Part shown: positions 33,612-41,504 of the stretch, in pieces
Layout of the letters: every line of letters begins with the position of its first letter
Numbering within the stretch: position 1 is the stretch's first letter
Source: Actinoplanes lutulentus
GTDB taxonomy: Bacteria; Actinomycetota; Actinomycetes; Mycobacteriales; Micromonosporaceae
Direction of reading: 5' to 3'
Length of the DNA: 64,000 nucleotides
Assembly: GCF_003259845.1 (NCBI RefSeq)
Contig: NZ_QLMJ01000009.1
Span: forward strand, 62,001-126,000
Translations under genes and position numbers: made by a program
Notes under the pieces: generated by a model
What the model was told of the DNA's origin: nothing
Databases searched by the model: none
What the model saw: the letters and a program-made list of their open reading frames with translations, nothing else

Positions 33612-35705
33612 ATGGCAGCGGGCAAGGGGCGCAAACCGGTCGTGATCGAGGGCCTGGTCTGCGACGACCCCGCCACCATGGTCTGGGAGGACGGCGAACG
33701 CGACCGCTGGTGGTCCCGCGCCGCGGCCCTCGACCACGGCCGCGAGGAGCCCGGCTGGCCGCTCGCCGCGACCAGCGCCGACCGCCTCTCCGACCTCACC
33801 CCGCCGCAGGTGTCCTGGCTGTTCACCCAAGGCCCCGAGGCCTCCGCGCGGGCGCTGCTCAGCACGACGATGCCGCACCGCAACCGGCAACGCCTCGACC
33901 TGGTCCGGGTCGCCGTCGCCCGCTTCGAACTGGACGCGCTGCCCCTCGCACTGACCGAAGCGGGGGAGAGCGCCGACCGCCTCGGCCTGGTCATGCTGCC
34001 GTTCCGCGCGCCCGAAGCGGCGATCCTGATCTCCGGATGGCTGCGGCACCTCGGCTCCGCACGCCTCTGGGCACGACTCTGGCTGGAGCGGCACGCCGAA
34101 GCCGCCGCGCGGGCGCTCATCCCGATCGCGGTTGGCCGCCCCGGCAAAGCCCGTCAGAACGCCGAGCAGGCGCTGGTCCATCTAGCTGCCATCGGCCGCG
34201 GGCCGATCATCACAACAACAGCGCTGGGGTACGGGGGAAGCACTCGTGACGCCGTTTCCGGCATGATCGGGGAGCTGTCACCCGTACCCTCGCCGGTTTT
34301 GAACTGGCTTGAAGCGCGACCTGCGCTGATTGAGGTTTTGTCGGGGTCCTGTCTTGATGATCCGCCGGAGCCTGCTCCGGGGGATGCGGTGCTCGGTGTG
34401 GCGGTGGAGTCGTCGGCGGCCGCGCAGCCGTTTGTCCGGGCGCTTCCCGCTGACCTCGGGCCGGGTCACGCCGAGTTCGGGCGGGCGTTGCTCGACGAGT
34501 GGGTGGCTGACGGGATGCCGGCGGCTCGGGCTTGGGTGGTGCTGGCGCAGGCGCATGTCGGTGACGACGCGACGATGGACCAGCTCGCTCCTCTGGTGCG
34601 GTCGTGGCCGGCCAGGAGCCGGTGGGCGCGGGCCATCGACGGGCTTGCGGTGCTGGCTTCGGCCGGCACCGATGTGGCGCTGCGGCATCTGCTCGCGATC
34701 GAGTCGGGGATGTCGGGTGGGCCTACCAACGATCGGGCCAGTGCTTATCTCGGGCAGGCCGCGGCGAAACGCGGGTTGTCGGTGACGCAGCTGGCGGATC
34801 GGCTGGCTGTCACGCACGGGCTGGAGAATGGGGTGACGCTGGATTACGGGTCGCGGGTCTTCTCGGTTGTCGTGGCCGAGAGTTTCGGGGTGTCGGTCCG
34901 GGGTGCGGACGGGCGGGTTCTGGCGCGACCGCCGAAGCCGGGGGCACGGGATATAAATCCGACCGCTTATCCGGATTTTCTGCGATTTAAGAAGGATTTG
35001 CGGGCGACAGTGGGGGCGGAGATCGCGCGCTTCGAGCGGGAGATGATCGCGCATCGTCTCCGGCCGGCGCGAGATCTGGCGTCAGTTTTGTTGCCACACC
35101 CGATCCTGGGCCGGATCGCCCGCCGATTGTTGTGGGGTTCGTATTCCGCGGGTTCTTCATCTGGCGGGCTGGTGCGGGTGTTGCGGATCGCGGAGGACGG
35201 CAGTTTCGCTGACGTCGACGACCGGGCCGCTGATGTCGACGACGACGAACTGCTCGGGATCGTGCACCCGGCCGAGCTGGGTTCGTCGCTGGAGTCGTGG
35301 GCGCAGACGTTCGCCGACTACGAGATCCTGCAGCCGTTCCCGCAGGTGCACCGGCCGGCGGTGACCCTGACCGCCGCCGAACGCGCGGCGACCAGCCTGC
35401 CGGGTTTCGGCCCGATCCCGACGGACCGCATCGTCTCGATGCTGAACGGCCGCTGGGCGTCCTACCCGGCGGGCGGCGTACACACCCAGCTGACGCGCTC
35501 CCTGGGCAACGGCCTGGCGCTGGTCGTAGAGATCTCCCCAGGCGTCACGATGTCCTACAACACGGTCGCCGAACAGCACATAACCGAGATCTGGTGCGAC
35601 GACGCCGGTTCCGACCACTGGCAGCTGACCCGCCACATCCCCCTGTCCACCTGCGACCCAGCGACACTGTCCGAGCTGCTGGTGGAGCTGAGAGCCCTGA
35701 AATAG
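33612..35705 (+). CDS. DUF4132 domain-containing protein
   Basis: 697 aa; GGGGAGG is 6 bases from ATG 33612. The second half holds the DUF4132 signatures: LDYGSRVFSVVVAESFGVSV, VRGADGRVLARPPKPGARD, FLRFKKDLRATVGAEIARFE, then HPILGRIARRLLWG. The N-terminal half is helical HEAT-like. The family includes MolR-like proteins and often lies beside MoxR/VWA ATPase systems; none is adjacent here. Cytoplasmic, function unknown. Codon composition changes slightly after about 34200 (less strictly GC third positions), perhaps reflecting a mosaic history. Confidence 0.85.
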   Translation: MAAGKGRKPVVIEGLVCDDPATMVWEDGERDRWWSRAAALDHGREEPGWPLAATSADRLSDLTPPQVSWLFTQGPEASARALLSTTMPHRNRQRLDLVRVAVARFELDALPLALTEAGESADRLGLVMLPFRAPEAAILISGWLRHLGSARLWARLWLERHAEAAARALIPIAVGRPGKARQNAEQALVHLAAIGRGPIITTTALGYGGSTRDAVSGMIGELSPVPSPVLNWLEARPALIEVLSGSCLDDPPEPAPGDAVLGVAVESSAAAQPFVRALPADLGPGHAEFGRALLDEWVADGMPAARAWVVLAQAHVGDDATMDQLAPLVRSWPARSRWARAIDGLAVLASAGTDVALRHLLAIESGMSGGPTNDRASAYLGQAAAKRGLSVTQLADRLAVTHGLENGVTLDYGSRVFSVVVAESFGVSVRGADGRVLARPPKPGARDINPTAYPDFLRFKKDLRATVGAEIARFEREMIAHRLRPARDLASVLLPHPILGRIARRLLWGSYSAGSSSGGLVRVLRIAEDGSFADVDDRAADVDDDELLGIVHPAELGSSLESWAQTFADYEILQPFPQVHRPAVTLTAAERAATSLPGFGPIPTDRIVSMLNGRWASYPAGGVHTQLTRSLGNGLALVVEISPGVTMSYNTVAEQHITEIWCDDAGSDHWQLTRHIPLSTCDPATLSELLVELRALK

Positions 35706-36338
35706 CGCGCAGTTTTCATGCGCAGGGCCCGCGCCCCCGCTGATCCCACTGGCTCGTTGATTCCACTGGCCCGCCGCCGGGCCTGGCCCGCCTTGGCCGC
35801 CGATCTTGTGAGTTTCCGGCTGCCATGACGGCCCAAGCTCACAAGATCGCGCCCGACGCCGCGCGTGGCCCGCCTTGGCCGCCGATCTTGTGAGTTTCCG
35901 GTTGCCATGACGGCGCAAGCTCACAACATTCGCGTCCGCCGCCAAACTCCCATCAACGCCGACTTCGGCAAGGCCCCGCGCCGCCTCGAACTTGGCTCCC
36001 GGCCGGACTTTGTGCCGCGTCGGCTTCGTGCCGCGTCGATGAGGGCACACGCAGGAGGCTGGCAGCGGTGATCAGGCCTCACCGAATGCGTCTGTGAGCT
36101 CGCGTCTCGGCCCTGGCGTGGATGAAATCGCACGGTGCCGTTACGTGCGACCGCATCCACGCAGCCCGAGCGCTACGTGCGCCTTCGCCCCCGCATCCCG
36201 CGTCAGTCAGCGCGCCCGAGCCGGCAAGCGTACCCACGACGCCGATGCGGGGCGGTCAGCCAAGCGGCGGCCAGTCAATAACCGGCGGTCGAGCGGCCCG
36301 CAACCTTCAACGGCCGGCGGCTATCCACGCCGTGACCG
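35706..36338. other. 633-bp intergenic region with repeats, no gene supported
   Basis: No open frame here has a credible start, ribosome site or recognisable product. It holds the two-copy 82-base-period repeat (35784-35934), and further on short direct repeats of AACGGCCGGCGG around 36308-36350 next to the end of the PaiB-like gene. GC content stays high. It may be decayed sequence. Confidence 0.6.
35784..35934. repeat. Two-copy repeat carrying GATCTTGTGAG hairpins
   Basis: Two copies with a period of 82 bases start at 35784 and 35866 (TGGCCCGCCTTGG) and share about 69 bases with few differences. Copy 1 has an 11-base perfect inverted repeat GATCTTGTGAG (35802-35812) / CTCACAAGATC (35838-35848); copy 2 keeps GATCTTGTGAG (35884-35894) but its right arm is shortened to CTCACAA (35920-35926). 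The layout resembles the element at 9634-9681. Confidence 0.8.
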
Positions 36339-36953
36339 TCAACGGCCGGCGGTCGACCGCATCGCCGCCGCCACATCCACCCCGCCGCCCGAGTCCTCCG
36401 CCGCCAACCCCGCGATCACCCCGTCCACATCAGCCTCCGAACGGTTCTGGCTCAGCTTCCACTTCGCCTCCACCCGGCTGATCCGCAGCGAAACCCCGAC
36501 GATCGCCCGCAACTGCCCCTCCACGAACCGCGCCGGCGCGTCCTCCACCGCCCACGGCTCCTCCCGCCCACCCTCGTGTTTCCCGGTCAGCCGCCGCACC
36601 TGCGCCGAAAGCCAAACCGGATCGTCATGCACGACAAGTTCCCCGTAAACGTGCGCCACCACGTAATTCCACGTCGGCACCACCCGCCCGTGCTCCGCTT
36701 TGGACGCATAAAAACCGGGCGACACATAGGCATCCGGACCCCGCACGATAGCCATCGCCTCACCGATGACAGGCTGCCGCCACTGATCGTTGTTCCGGGC
36801 CAGGTGAGCGTGCAGAGCATGAGTCTCAGCGTCATAAACGAACGGCACCGGAGTGGCGAGCAGCCCCTCAGGCGTACAGGTCACCAGGTCGGCGAGACCA
36901 CCGTTTTCCAGGAGAGACAAGCCTGAACCAGCGAAATGCGTCGGCACGTACAT
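36339..36953 (-). CDS. FMN-binding negative transcriptional regulator (PaiB-like)
   Basis: 204 aa. MYVPTHFA at the start, WNYVVAHVYG (the TWNY motif) and LTGKHEGGRE are diagnostic of the PaiB/FMN_bind_2 split-barrel family, flavin-binding proteins linked to polyamine or protease regulation in Bacillus. Full length for the family. Starts 5 bases after the EamA stop on the same strand, so the two are cotranscribed. Confidence 0.92.
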   Translation of the reverse strand: MYVPTHFAGSGLSLLENGGLADLVTCTPEGLLATPVPFVYDAETHALHAHLARNNDQWRQPVIGEAMAIVRGPDAYVSPGFYASKAEHGRVVPTWNYVVAHVYGELVVHDDPVWLSAQVRRLTGKHEGGREEPWAVEDAPARFVEGQLRAIVGVSLRISRVEAKWKLSQNRSEADVDGVIAGLAAEDSGGGVDVAAAMRSTAGR

Positions 36954-36958
36954 GAGAA

Positions 36959-37861
36959 TCAGCCTTTCGAACGGGTTCGCTGCGTCAGCACAACACAACC
37001 GAGCACGATCAGCGCCGCCGCGATCGAACTCCGGCTCACCGCCTCGCCGAGCAGCAGCGCCGACCACGCCAACGTGAGCAGCGGCTGCATCAGCTGGATC
37101 TGACCGACTTTGGCGATACCGCCGCGAGCCAGTCCGCCGTACCAGGCGAAGAACCCGAGGAACATCGACACCACGGTGAGATATCCGAAGGCCGCCCACC
37201 CGGATACGCCGGCGTGCGGGGGAGAGGCAAGAGCGCTGGTCACCGTCACCGGAACGGTCACCGGCAGCGAGATGATCAAAGCCCAGCAGATCGTACGCGC
37301 ACCGCCCAGCTCTCGTGACAACGCGCCGCCCTCGGCGTACCCAAGTCCGCAAAGGATCACCGCGATCAGCAGGAAGAGATCGGCGGACGTGAGCTCGCCG
37401 TGCACCGCGCCGCTGGTGACCAGGAACGTCAGCACGACAGCCAGACCGCCGAGGCTTGCCAGCCAGAACAGTGCCGGCGGCCGTTCGCCGGCGCGGAGTA
37501 CCGCGAAGACCGCCGTCATCGCGGGCAGCACGGTGATCACGACCGCGCCGTGCGCCGAGGTGGACGTGGTGAGCGCGAGCGACGTGAAGAGCGGGAATCC
37601 GACGACCACCCCGATCGCCACGACGGCGAGCCGGCACCACTGCTGCGGGGTCGGCGCGGTGGCTGACGTGACCCGCAGGTAGACCCAGGCCAGCATGCCA
37701 GCGCCGACCGCTCGGCCGAACGCGACGAACCACGGGTCCAGGTCGGCGACGGCGACCCGGGTGAACGGCAGGGACAGGCTGAAGGCGAGCACGCCCAGCG
37801 CCCCGAGGAAGATGCCGCCCGTTACCGCTCTGGAGGCAGTAGCGCTACTCTGTGCTGTCAT
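36959..37861 (-). CDS. EamA/DMT family transporter
   Basis: 300 aa with ten hydrophobic segments in two EamA halves (SLSLPFTRVAVADLDPWFVA in half 1; the late GGIAKVGQIQLMQPLLTLAW motif is typical of half 2). Metabolite exporter of unknown substrate. Its ATG (37861-37859) overlaps the ATG of the divergent MocR-type regulator, a common EamA-MocR pairing. First gene of the EamA-PaiB operon. Confidence 0.92.
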   Translation of the reverse strand: MTAQSSATASRAVTGGIFLGALGVLAFSLSLPFTRVAVADLDPWFVAFGRAVGAGMLAWVYLRVTSATAPTPQQWCRLAVVAIGVVVGFPLFTSLALTTSTSAHGAVVITVLPAMTAVFAVLRAGERPPALFWLASLGGLAVVLTFLVTSGAVHGELTSADLFLLIAVILCGLGYAEGGALSRELGGARTICWALIISLPVTVPVTVTSALASPPHAGVSGWAAFGYLTVVSMFLGFFAWYGGLARGGIAKVGQIQLMQPLLTLAWSALLLGEAVSRSSIAAALIVLGCVVLTQRTRSKG

Positions 37862-37862
37862 G
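37835..37862. promoter_or_regulatory. Divergent promoter with overlapping opposite start codons
   Basis: The sequence CATG at 37859-37862 contains the minus-strand ATG of the EamA gene and the plus-strand ATG of the MocR gene, overlapping by two bases. Each gene's promoter must therefore lie inside the other's coding region; TACTCT at about 37846-37851 fits a -10 for the plus-strand gene. Confidence 0.55.
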
Positions 37863-39245
37863 GAGCACGGTAACGCGGCAGCCCGGGTTGTCCAAGCCAT
37901 CCGCCGCGTGGCGGCCGTCTCGCCCGCTGGTGCGCAACTGCCGTCGGTGCGCGAGCTGACGGCACGCCACCAGGCGTCCCCGGTCACCGTGGCGTCAGCG
38001 ATTCGCCAGCTCGTGGCGGAGGGAGTCGTCGAGACCAGGAACGGCCGGGGCACGTTCGTGGCAGCGAGGAGCGAGCGGACGCGTACCCCTGATCTTTCCT
38101 GGCAGACGGTCGCTCTCGGCCCGGCGCGCTCCGGCGAGCACGAGATGCAAGCGTTACTGGCGTTACCGCCTTCCGGGGCGATTTCGCTCAGCAGCGGCTA
38201 CCTCGACACCGACCTCCAGCCGGCCGCCGCGCTCGGCGCCGCCCTGGCCCGGGCGGCCCGTCAGCCGGCGAGCTGGCAGCGCGGTCCGGTCGAGGGTCGC
38301 GAGGACCTGCGCGCCTGGTTCGCCCGCGAGTCCGGCGGTGGCCTGCGCGCCGAGGACATGGTGATCTGCCCGGGCGGCCAGGCCGCGCTCTCCACCGCGC
38401 TGCGCGCGCTGACCGCGCCGGGTGACACCGTTCTGGTCGAGTCGCCGACCTATCTGGGTGCGCTCGCCGCGGCCCGCGCCGCCGGCCTGCGGGTGGTTCC
38501 GGTACCGGCCGACGACGACGGTGTCCGCCCCGACCAGCTCGCGGCCGCGTTCGCGCGTACCGGATCGCGCCTCTTCTACTGCCAGCCGCTCCATGCCAAC
38601 CCGACGGGCGCGAGCTTGGCGGCGGCCCGCCGGGCCGCGATTCTTTCTTGCGTACGGGATAACGCCGCATTCCTGATCGAGGATGATTACGCCCGCGACC
38701 TGACGATCGACGCCGAACCGCCCGCACCCCTGGCTTCCGAGGATCCCGACGGCCACGTCATCTACCTGCGGTCCCTCACGAAACCCGCGGCTCCGGGCCT
38801 GCGGGTCGCCGCGATCGGCGCTCGCGGACCGGCCGGCGCCCGGCTGCGCGCCGCCCGTCTGCTCGACGACTTCTTCGTCTCCGGCCCGCTCCAGCAGGCC
38901 ACCAGCGAGTTCGTCTCGTCCCCGGCCTGGACCCGGCACCGCAAAACTCTGCGCACCGCGCTGCGCGACCGCCGCGAGGCACTGCTCACGGCCCTGTCCC
39001 GCCACCTGCCCGACCTGCTGCCGTCGCGGGTGCCGCGCGGCGGCATGCACCTCTGGTCCCCCCTGCCCACCGGGGCCGACGACACCGCGGTCACGGCGGC
39101 GGCAGCCTCCCAGGGCGTGGTCGTCTTCCCCGGCAGGCCGTGGTTCGCCGCGGAGCCGACGGGCGCCTTCCTGCGCCTCACCTACGCGGCGAGCCCGCCC
39201 GACCTGATGGACGAGGCGGTCAGAAGGCTGGCCCGAGCCTTCTGA
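37860..39245 (+). CDS. MocR/PdxR-type PLP-dependent regulator (GntR HTH + aminotransferase)
   Basis: 461 aa. N-terminal GntR winged helix (PSVRELTARHQASPVTVASA, then GVVETRNGRGTFVA) joined to a fold-type I aminotransferase domain: GGQAALSTALRALTAPGD, HANPTGASLAAARR, DDYARDL, and the PLP lysine in SLTKPAAPGLR. Such proteins are usually regulators, not enzymes. A TACTCT -10-like box 8 bases before the ATG suggests a leaderless transcript. Probable activator or repressor of the divergent EamA-PaiB operon. Confidence 0.92.
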   Translation: MEHGNAAARVVQAIRRVAAVSPAGAQLPSVRELTARHQASPVTVASAIRQLVAEGVVETRNGRGTFVAARSERTRTPDLSWQTVALGPARSGEHEMQALLALPPSGAISLSSGYLDTDLQPAAALGAALARAARQPASWQRGPVEGREDLRAWFARESGGGLRAEDMVICPGGQAALSTALRALTAPGDTVLVESPTYLGALAAARAAGLRVVPVPADDDGVRPDQLAAAFARTGSRLFYCQPLHANPTGASLAAARRAAILSCVRDNAAFLIEDDYARDLTIDAEPPAPLASEDPDGHVIYLRSLTKPAAPGLRVAAIGARGPAGARLRAARLLDDFFVSGPLQQATSEFVSSPAWTRHRKTLRTALRDRREALLTALSRHLPDLLPSRVPRGGMHLWSPLPTGADDTAVTAAAASQGVVVFPGRPWFAAEPTGAFLRLTYAASPPDLMDEAVRRLARAF

Positions 39246-39273
39246 CAACGCCGGGCCGGAGAATCGGCGGGGT

Positions 39274-39630
39274 TCACCGGCGGGCCAGGCGGCGCGCCCC
39301 CGAGATGCCGGTCTGGTACGGCAGCTCGTAGTGGGCGAACAACGCCGGCTCGTCGGTAGCCGCCAGCTCCCCGTCGAGGTCGATGCTGGGCGCGTTGCCG
39401 ACGAGCTTCTTGCCGTACCGCACCCGAACCGCCTTCGGACTCACCGTCGCCCCGTCGAGCGGCACGAACACCAGCCGATGCCGCCCGATGAAACCAACCC
39501 GAACCGTGGCGAACGCAGGCTCGTCACTGATGGTGTCCACGTACACAGCCTCAAGGTCACCAATCTTGTCGCCATCCGGATCGACGACGTTCTCACCACG
39601 CCAGTCACGCAGGTTCTCAGCAGGGAACAT
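39274..39630 (-). CDS. PRC-barrel domain protein
   Basis: 118 aa from ATG 39630 (AGGG-AA context on the minus strand is weak). NLRDWRGENVVDPDGDKIGD followed by LEAVYVDT is the PRC-barrel start, and RLVFVPLDGATVSPKAVRV its close. The family includes RimM-like and photosynthetic reaction-centre H-type barrels; short stand-alone actinobacterial members are of unknown role, often stress-linked. Convergent with the MocR gene (28 bases between stops). Confidence 0.85.
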   Translation of the reverse strand: MFPAENLRDWRGENVVDPDGDKIGDLEAVYVDTISDEPAFATVRVGFIGRHRLVFVPLDGATVSPKAVRVRYGKKLVGNAPSIDLDGELAATDEPALFAHYELPYQTGISGARRLARR

Positions 39631-39725
39631 GCCTTCCGTTGTGCCCGTACCCAGCCCCAAGGAAACCGCCCCCACACACTTCCCCACCGCGACGGTGCTC
39701 GCCGGGGACCGCTTGGGTGGGGCGC

Positions 39726-40490
39726 CTATGGGCTCAGATTCTTCGCGATGTAGTCGAATGCGTCCGGGATCAGGGTCGACCAGTAGCTGAAGTTGTGTTT
39801 GCCCGGGCCGAATCCGCCCGCTCCCGGTGGCACCGGGAGTGACGCCCACAATTCGCGGACATTCTCGTAGAGATCGTCGTCCTTGCCGCACCACAGGCCG
39901 ATCGGAACGTCTCGCAACCGTTCCAAGCCGTCGAAAACCGCGTCCCCCGGGGCGACCGCGGGGGAGAACGCCGCCACCGACCGGACGAAACCGGGAAACG
40001 TCGACGCCAGCAGCAATGCCCCCGACCCGCCCATCGACCAGCCCCACGCGGCCAGCCGGGTCGTGTCGAAACCGCGTTCCGCGCACCACGCCGGCATCTC
40101 CTGGCGGACCATCCACTGCGGGTCGTCGCCGCCGCGTGGCCGCCACGCCAGCCGGTCCCCGGTCGCGCCGGCCAGCACGAACGGGGCCGCGCCCCGCTGT
40201 ACGGCGTCGGTCAGGAACCGGCCCAGGCCCATCGCCGAGAAGTCCGCCGGCCGTTTCGAACCGCCGTGCAGCACGAAGCAGACCGGCAGGCCGCGCCCGT
40301 CGCCATGACCGGCCGGAACCGCCGTCCAGAAGTCGACGGTCCGGCCCCGCGCCGCGGAGAAGCGCTGTTCCAGGCGCTCGTCGCCGGCCGGGGCGGAGGG
40401 CATCACCGGGCCGGGGTCGGCGCCGACCCAGGAGCAGCCGCCGGCGGCCGCCAGAACCGAACCGGCCAGAAGGAACGCTCGTCGTCGCAC
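39726..40490 (-). CDS. Lipoprotein esterase (alpha/beta hydrolase, D-family)
   Basis: 254 aa from GTG 40490. Twin-arginine-style N-terminus MRRRAF and lipobox LAAAGGC predict a lipoprotein. Nucleophile Ser in GWSMGGSG, acid Asp in CGKDDDLYEN and His in GPGKHNFSYW form the catalytic triad of the esterase-D/PHB-depolymerase-like class; oxyanion region VLHGGSKRP. Surface esterase of unknown substrate. The divergent DinB gene starts only 30 bases away, so promoters overlap. Confidence 0.9.
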   Translation of the reverse strand: MRRRAFLLAGSVLAAAGGCSWVGADPGPVMPSAPAGDERLEQRFSAARGRTVDFWTAVPAGHGDGRGLPVCFVLHGGSKRPADFSAMGLGRFLTDAVQRGAAPFVLAGATGDRLAWRPRGGDDPQWMVRQEMPAWCAERGFDTTRLAAWGWSMGGSGALLLASTFPGFVRSVAAFSPAVAPGDAVFDGLERLRDVPIGLWCGKDDDLYENVRELWASLPVPPGAGGFGPGKHNFSYWSTLIPDAFDYIAKNLSP

Positions 40491-40520
40491 GGCCTGATCA
40501 ACGGATGGGATGCTTTCCGG

Positions 40521-40982
40521 ATGTCACCGTCCGAGATTCTGACCTTCATCGACGAGCACCGGCACGACCTCGCCGAAAGCCTGGACGGCCTCACCGAGGA
40601 GGAGGCCCGCCGCCGGCTGGTGCCGTCGAAGACCACGCTGCTCGGCCTGGTCAAGCACGCCACGTTCGTGGAGAAGGTGTGGTTCGACGAGGCGGTCACC
40701 GGCAGGTCCCGTGCCGAGATCGGGATTCCGCGGACGCCGGACGCGTCGTTCACCCTCGACAGCGACGACACGATCGAGAGTGTGCGGGACGCGTACCGAG
40801 AGGCTTGCGAGGAATCCCGGCAGGCCGTGCAAGAGAAAAGCCTGGATGATCTGCTGCCCGGCAACCGGAGGGGGCCGTTGCCGCTGAGCTGGGTCCTGCT
40901 GCACGTGCTGCGGGAGACCGCGCAGCACTGCGGGCACGCGGACATCCTGCGCGAGCAGATCCTGGCGGCGCGCCAGCAATAG
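40521..40982 (+). CDS. DinB/DUF664 family protein
   Basis: 153 aa from ATG 40521 (upstream in-frame sequence runs into the esterase gene and lacks a start). Four-helix bundle with the DinB metal-site His residues: LVKHATFVEKVWF and, late, HVLRETAQHCGHADILREQI. This DUF664 class includes mycothiol-dependent-enzyme-like proteins of actinobacteria; the specific reaction is unknown. Confidence 0.88.
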   Translation: MSPSEILTFIDEHRHDLAESLDGLTEEEARRRLVPSKTTLLGLVKHATFVEKVWFDEAVTGRSRAEIGIPRTPDASFTLDSDDTIESVRDAYREACEESRQAVQEKSLDDLLPGNRRGPLPLSWVLLHVLRETAQHCGHADILREQILAARQQ

Positions 40983-40986
40983 GAAA

Positions 40987-41274
40987 CTAACCGCCGAGCT
41001 CGCGCAGACCCTTCTCCCAGCGCTCCCGCCGCTCGTCGGGCGACTGCTCCCACCAGGGATCGCCGCGCTCGCCGAGCGCGACCTTCGCGAGCTGTACCCG
41101 GGCCCGCGCCGATTTCGGGTCGTCGCTGTTGCGCAGGGCCGTGCCCACATCGCGGCGGGCGGACATCAGCGCTTTGCGCAGCCGGGCCGCCTCGTCCTCC
41201 GGGATCTCCGGATCGGTGGCCCGCCAGCGGCGGCCCTTGACGACGATGTAACGCCCATCCTCGGTCTTCTCCAC
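40987..41274 (-). CDS. Conserved actinobacterial hypothetical protein, 95 aa
   Basis: GTG start at 41274. Sequence begins EKTEDGRYIVVKGRRWRATD, a very conserved opening in this small family, then PEDEAARLRKALMSARRDVG, and ends with a Trp-rich DPWWEQSPDERRERWEKGLR. Relatives are often labelled 'biopolymer transporter Tol' without evidence. Highly charged, cytoplasmic, no known function. Stop lies 4 bases from the convergent DinB stop. Confidence 0.82.
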   Translation of the reverse strand: MEKTEDGRYIVVKGRRWRATDPEIPEDEAARLRKALMSARRDVGTALRNSDDPKSARARVQLAKVALGERGDPWWEQSPDERRERWEKGLRELGG

Positions 41275-41305
41275 GGGTGAGCACTTACCCGCTATCGTCG
41301 CCCGG

Positions 41306-41476
41306 ATGCGCCGTCATGTCGTGCCGCGACTGCGAGCGACCGCCGACGCGCTCTGGCCCTAGGTGCCGGTCCTCGGCGGGGCGGCGGTCCTCGGCGGGAC
41401 CACGGTGCTCGCCCTGGCCACCACGATCCTCCCGATCGCCGCCCTGCTCCGGAAACCGCCGACCGTGTCCGGGTGA
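41306..41476 (+). pseudogene. Small single-TM ORF interrupted by an in-frame TAG
   Basis: Frame from ATG 41306 reads 18 codons (MRRHVVPRLRATADALWP), then TAG at 41360-41362, then VPVLGGAAVLGGTTVLALAT and a hydrophobic segment to TGA 41476. A TATCGT -10-like box 7 bases before the ATG suggests a leaderless gene. Without the TAG the product would be a 56-aa single-TM protein. It may be a pseudogene, a leader plus separate GTG-started ORF, or chance. Confidence 0.35.
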
Positions 41477-41504
41477 GCGGCGGGCCACCCCTACGGTGTC
41501 CAGC

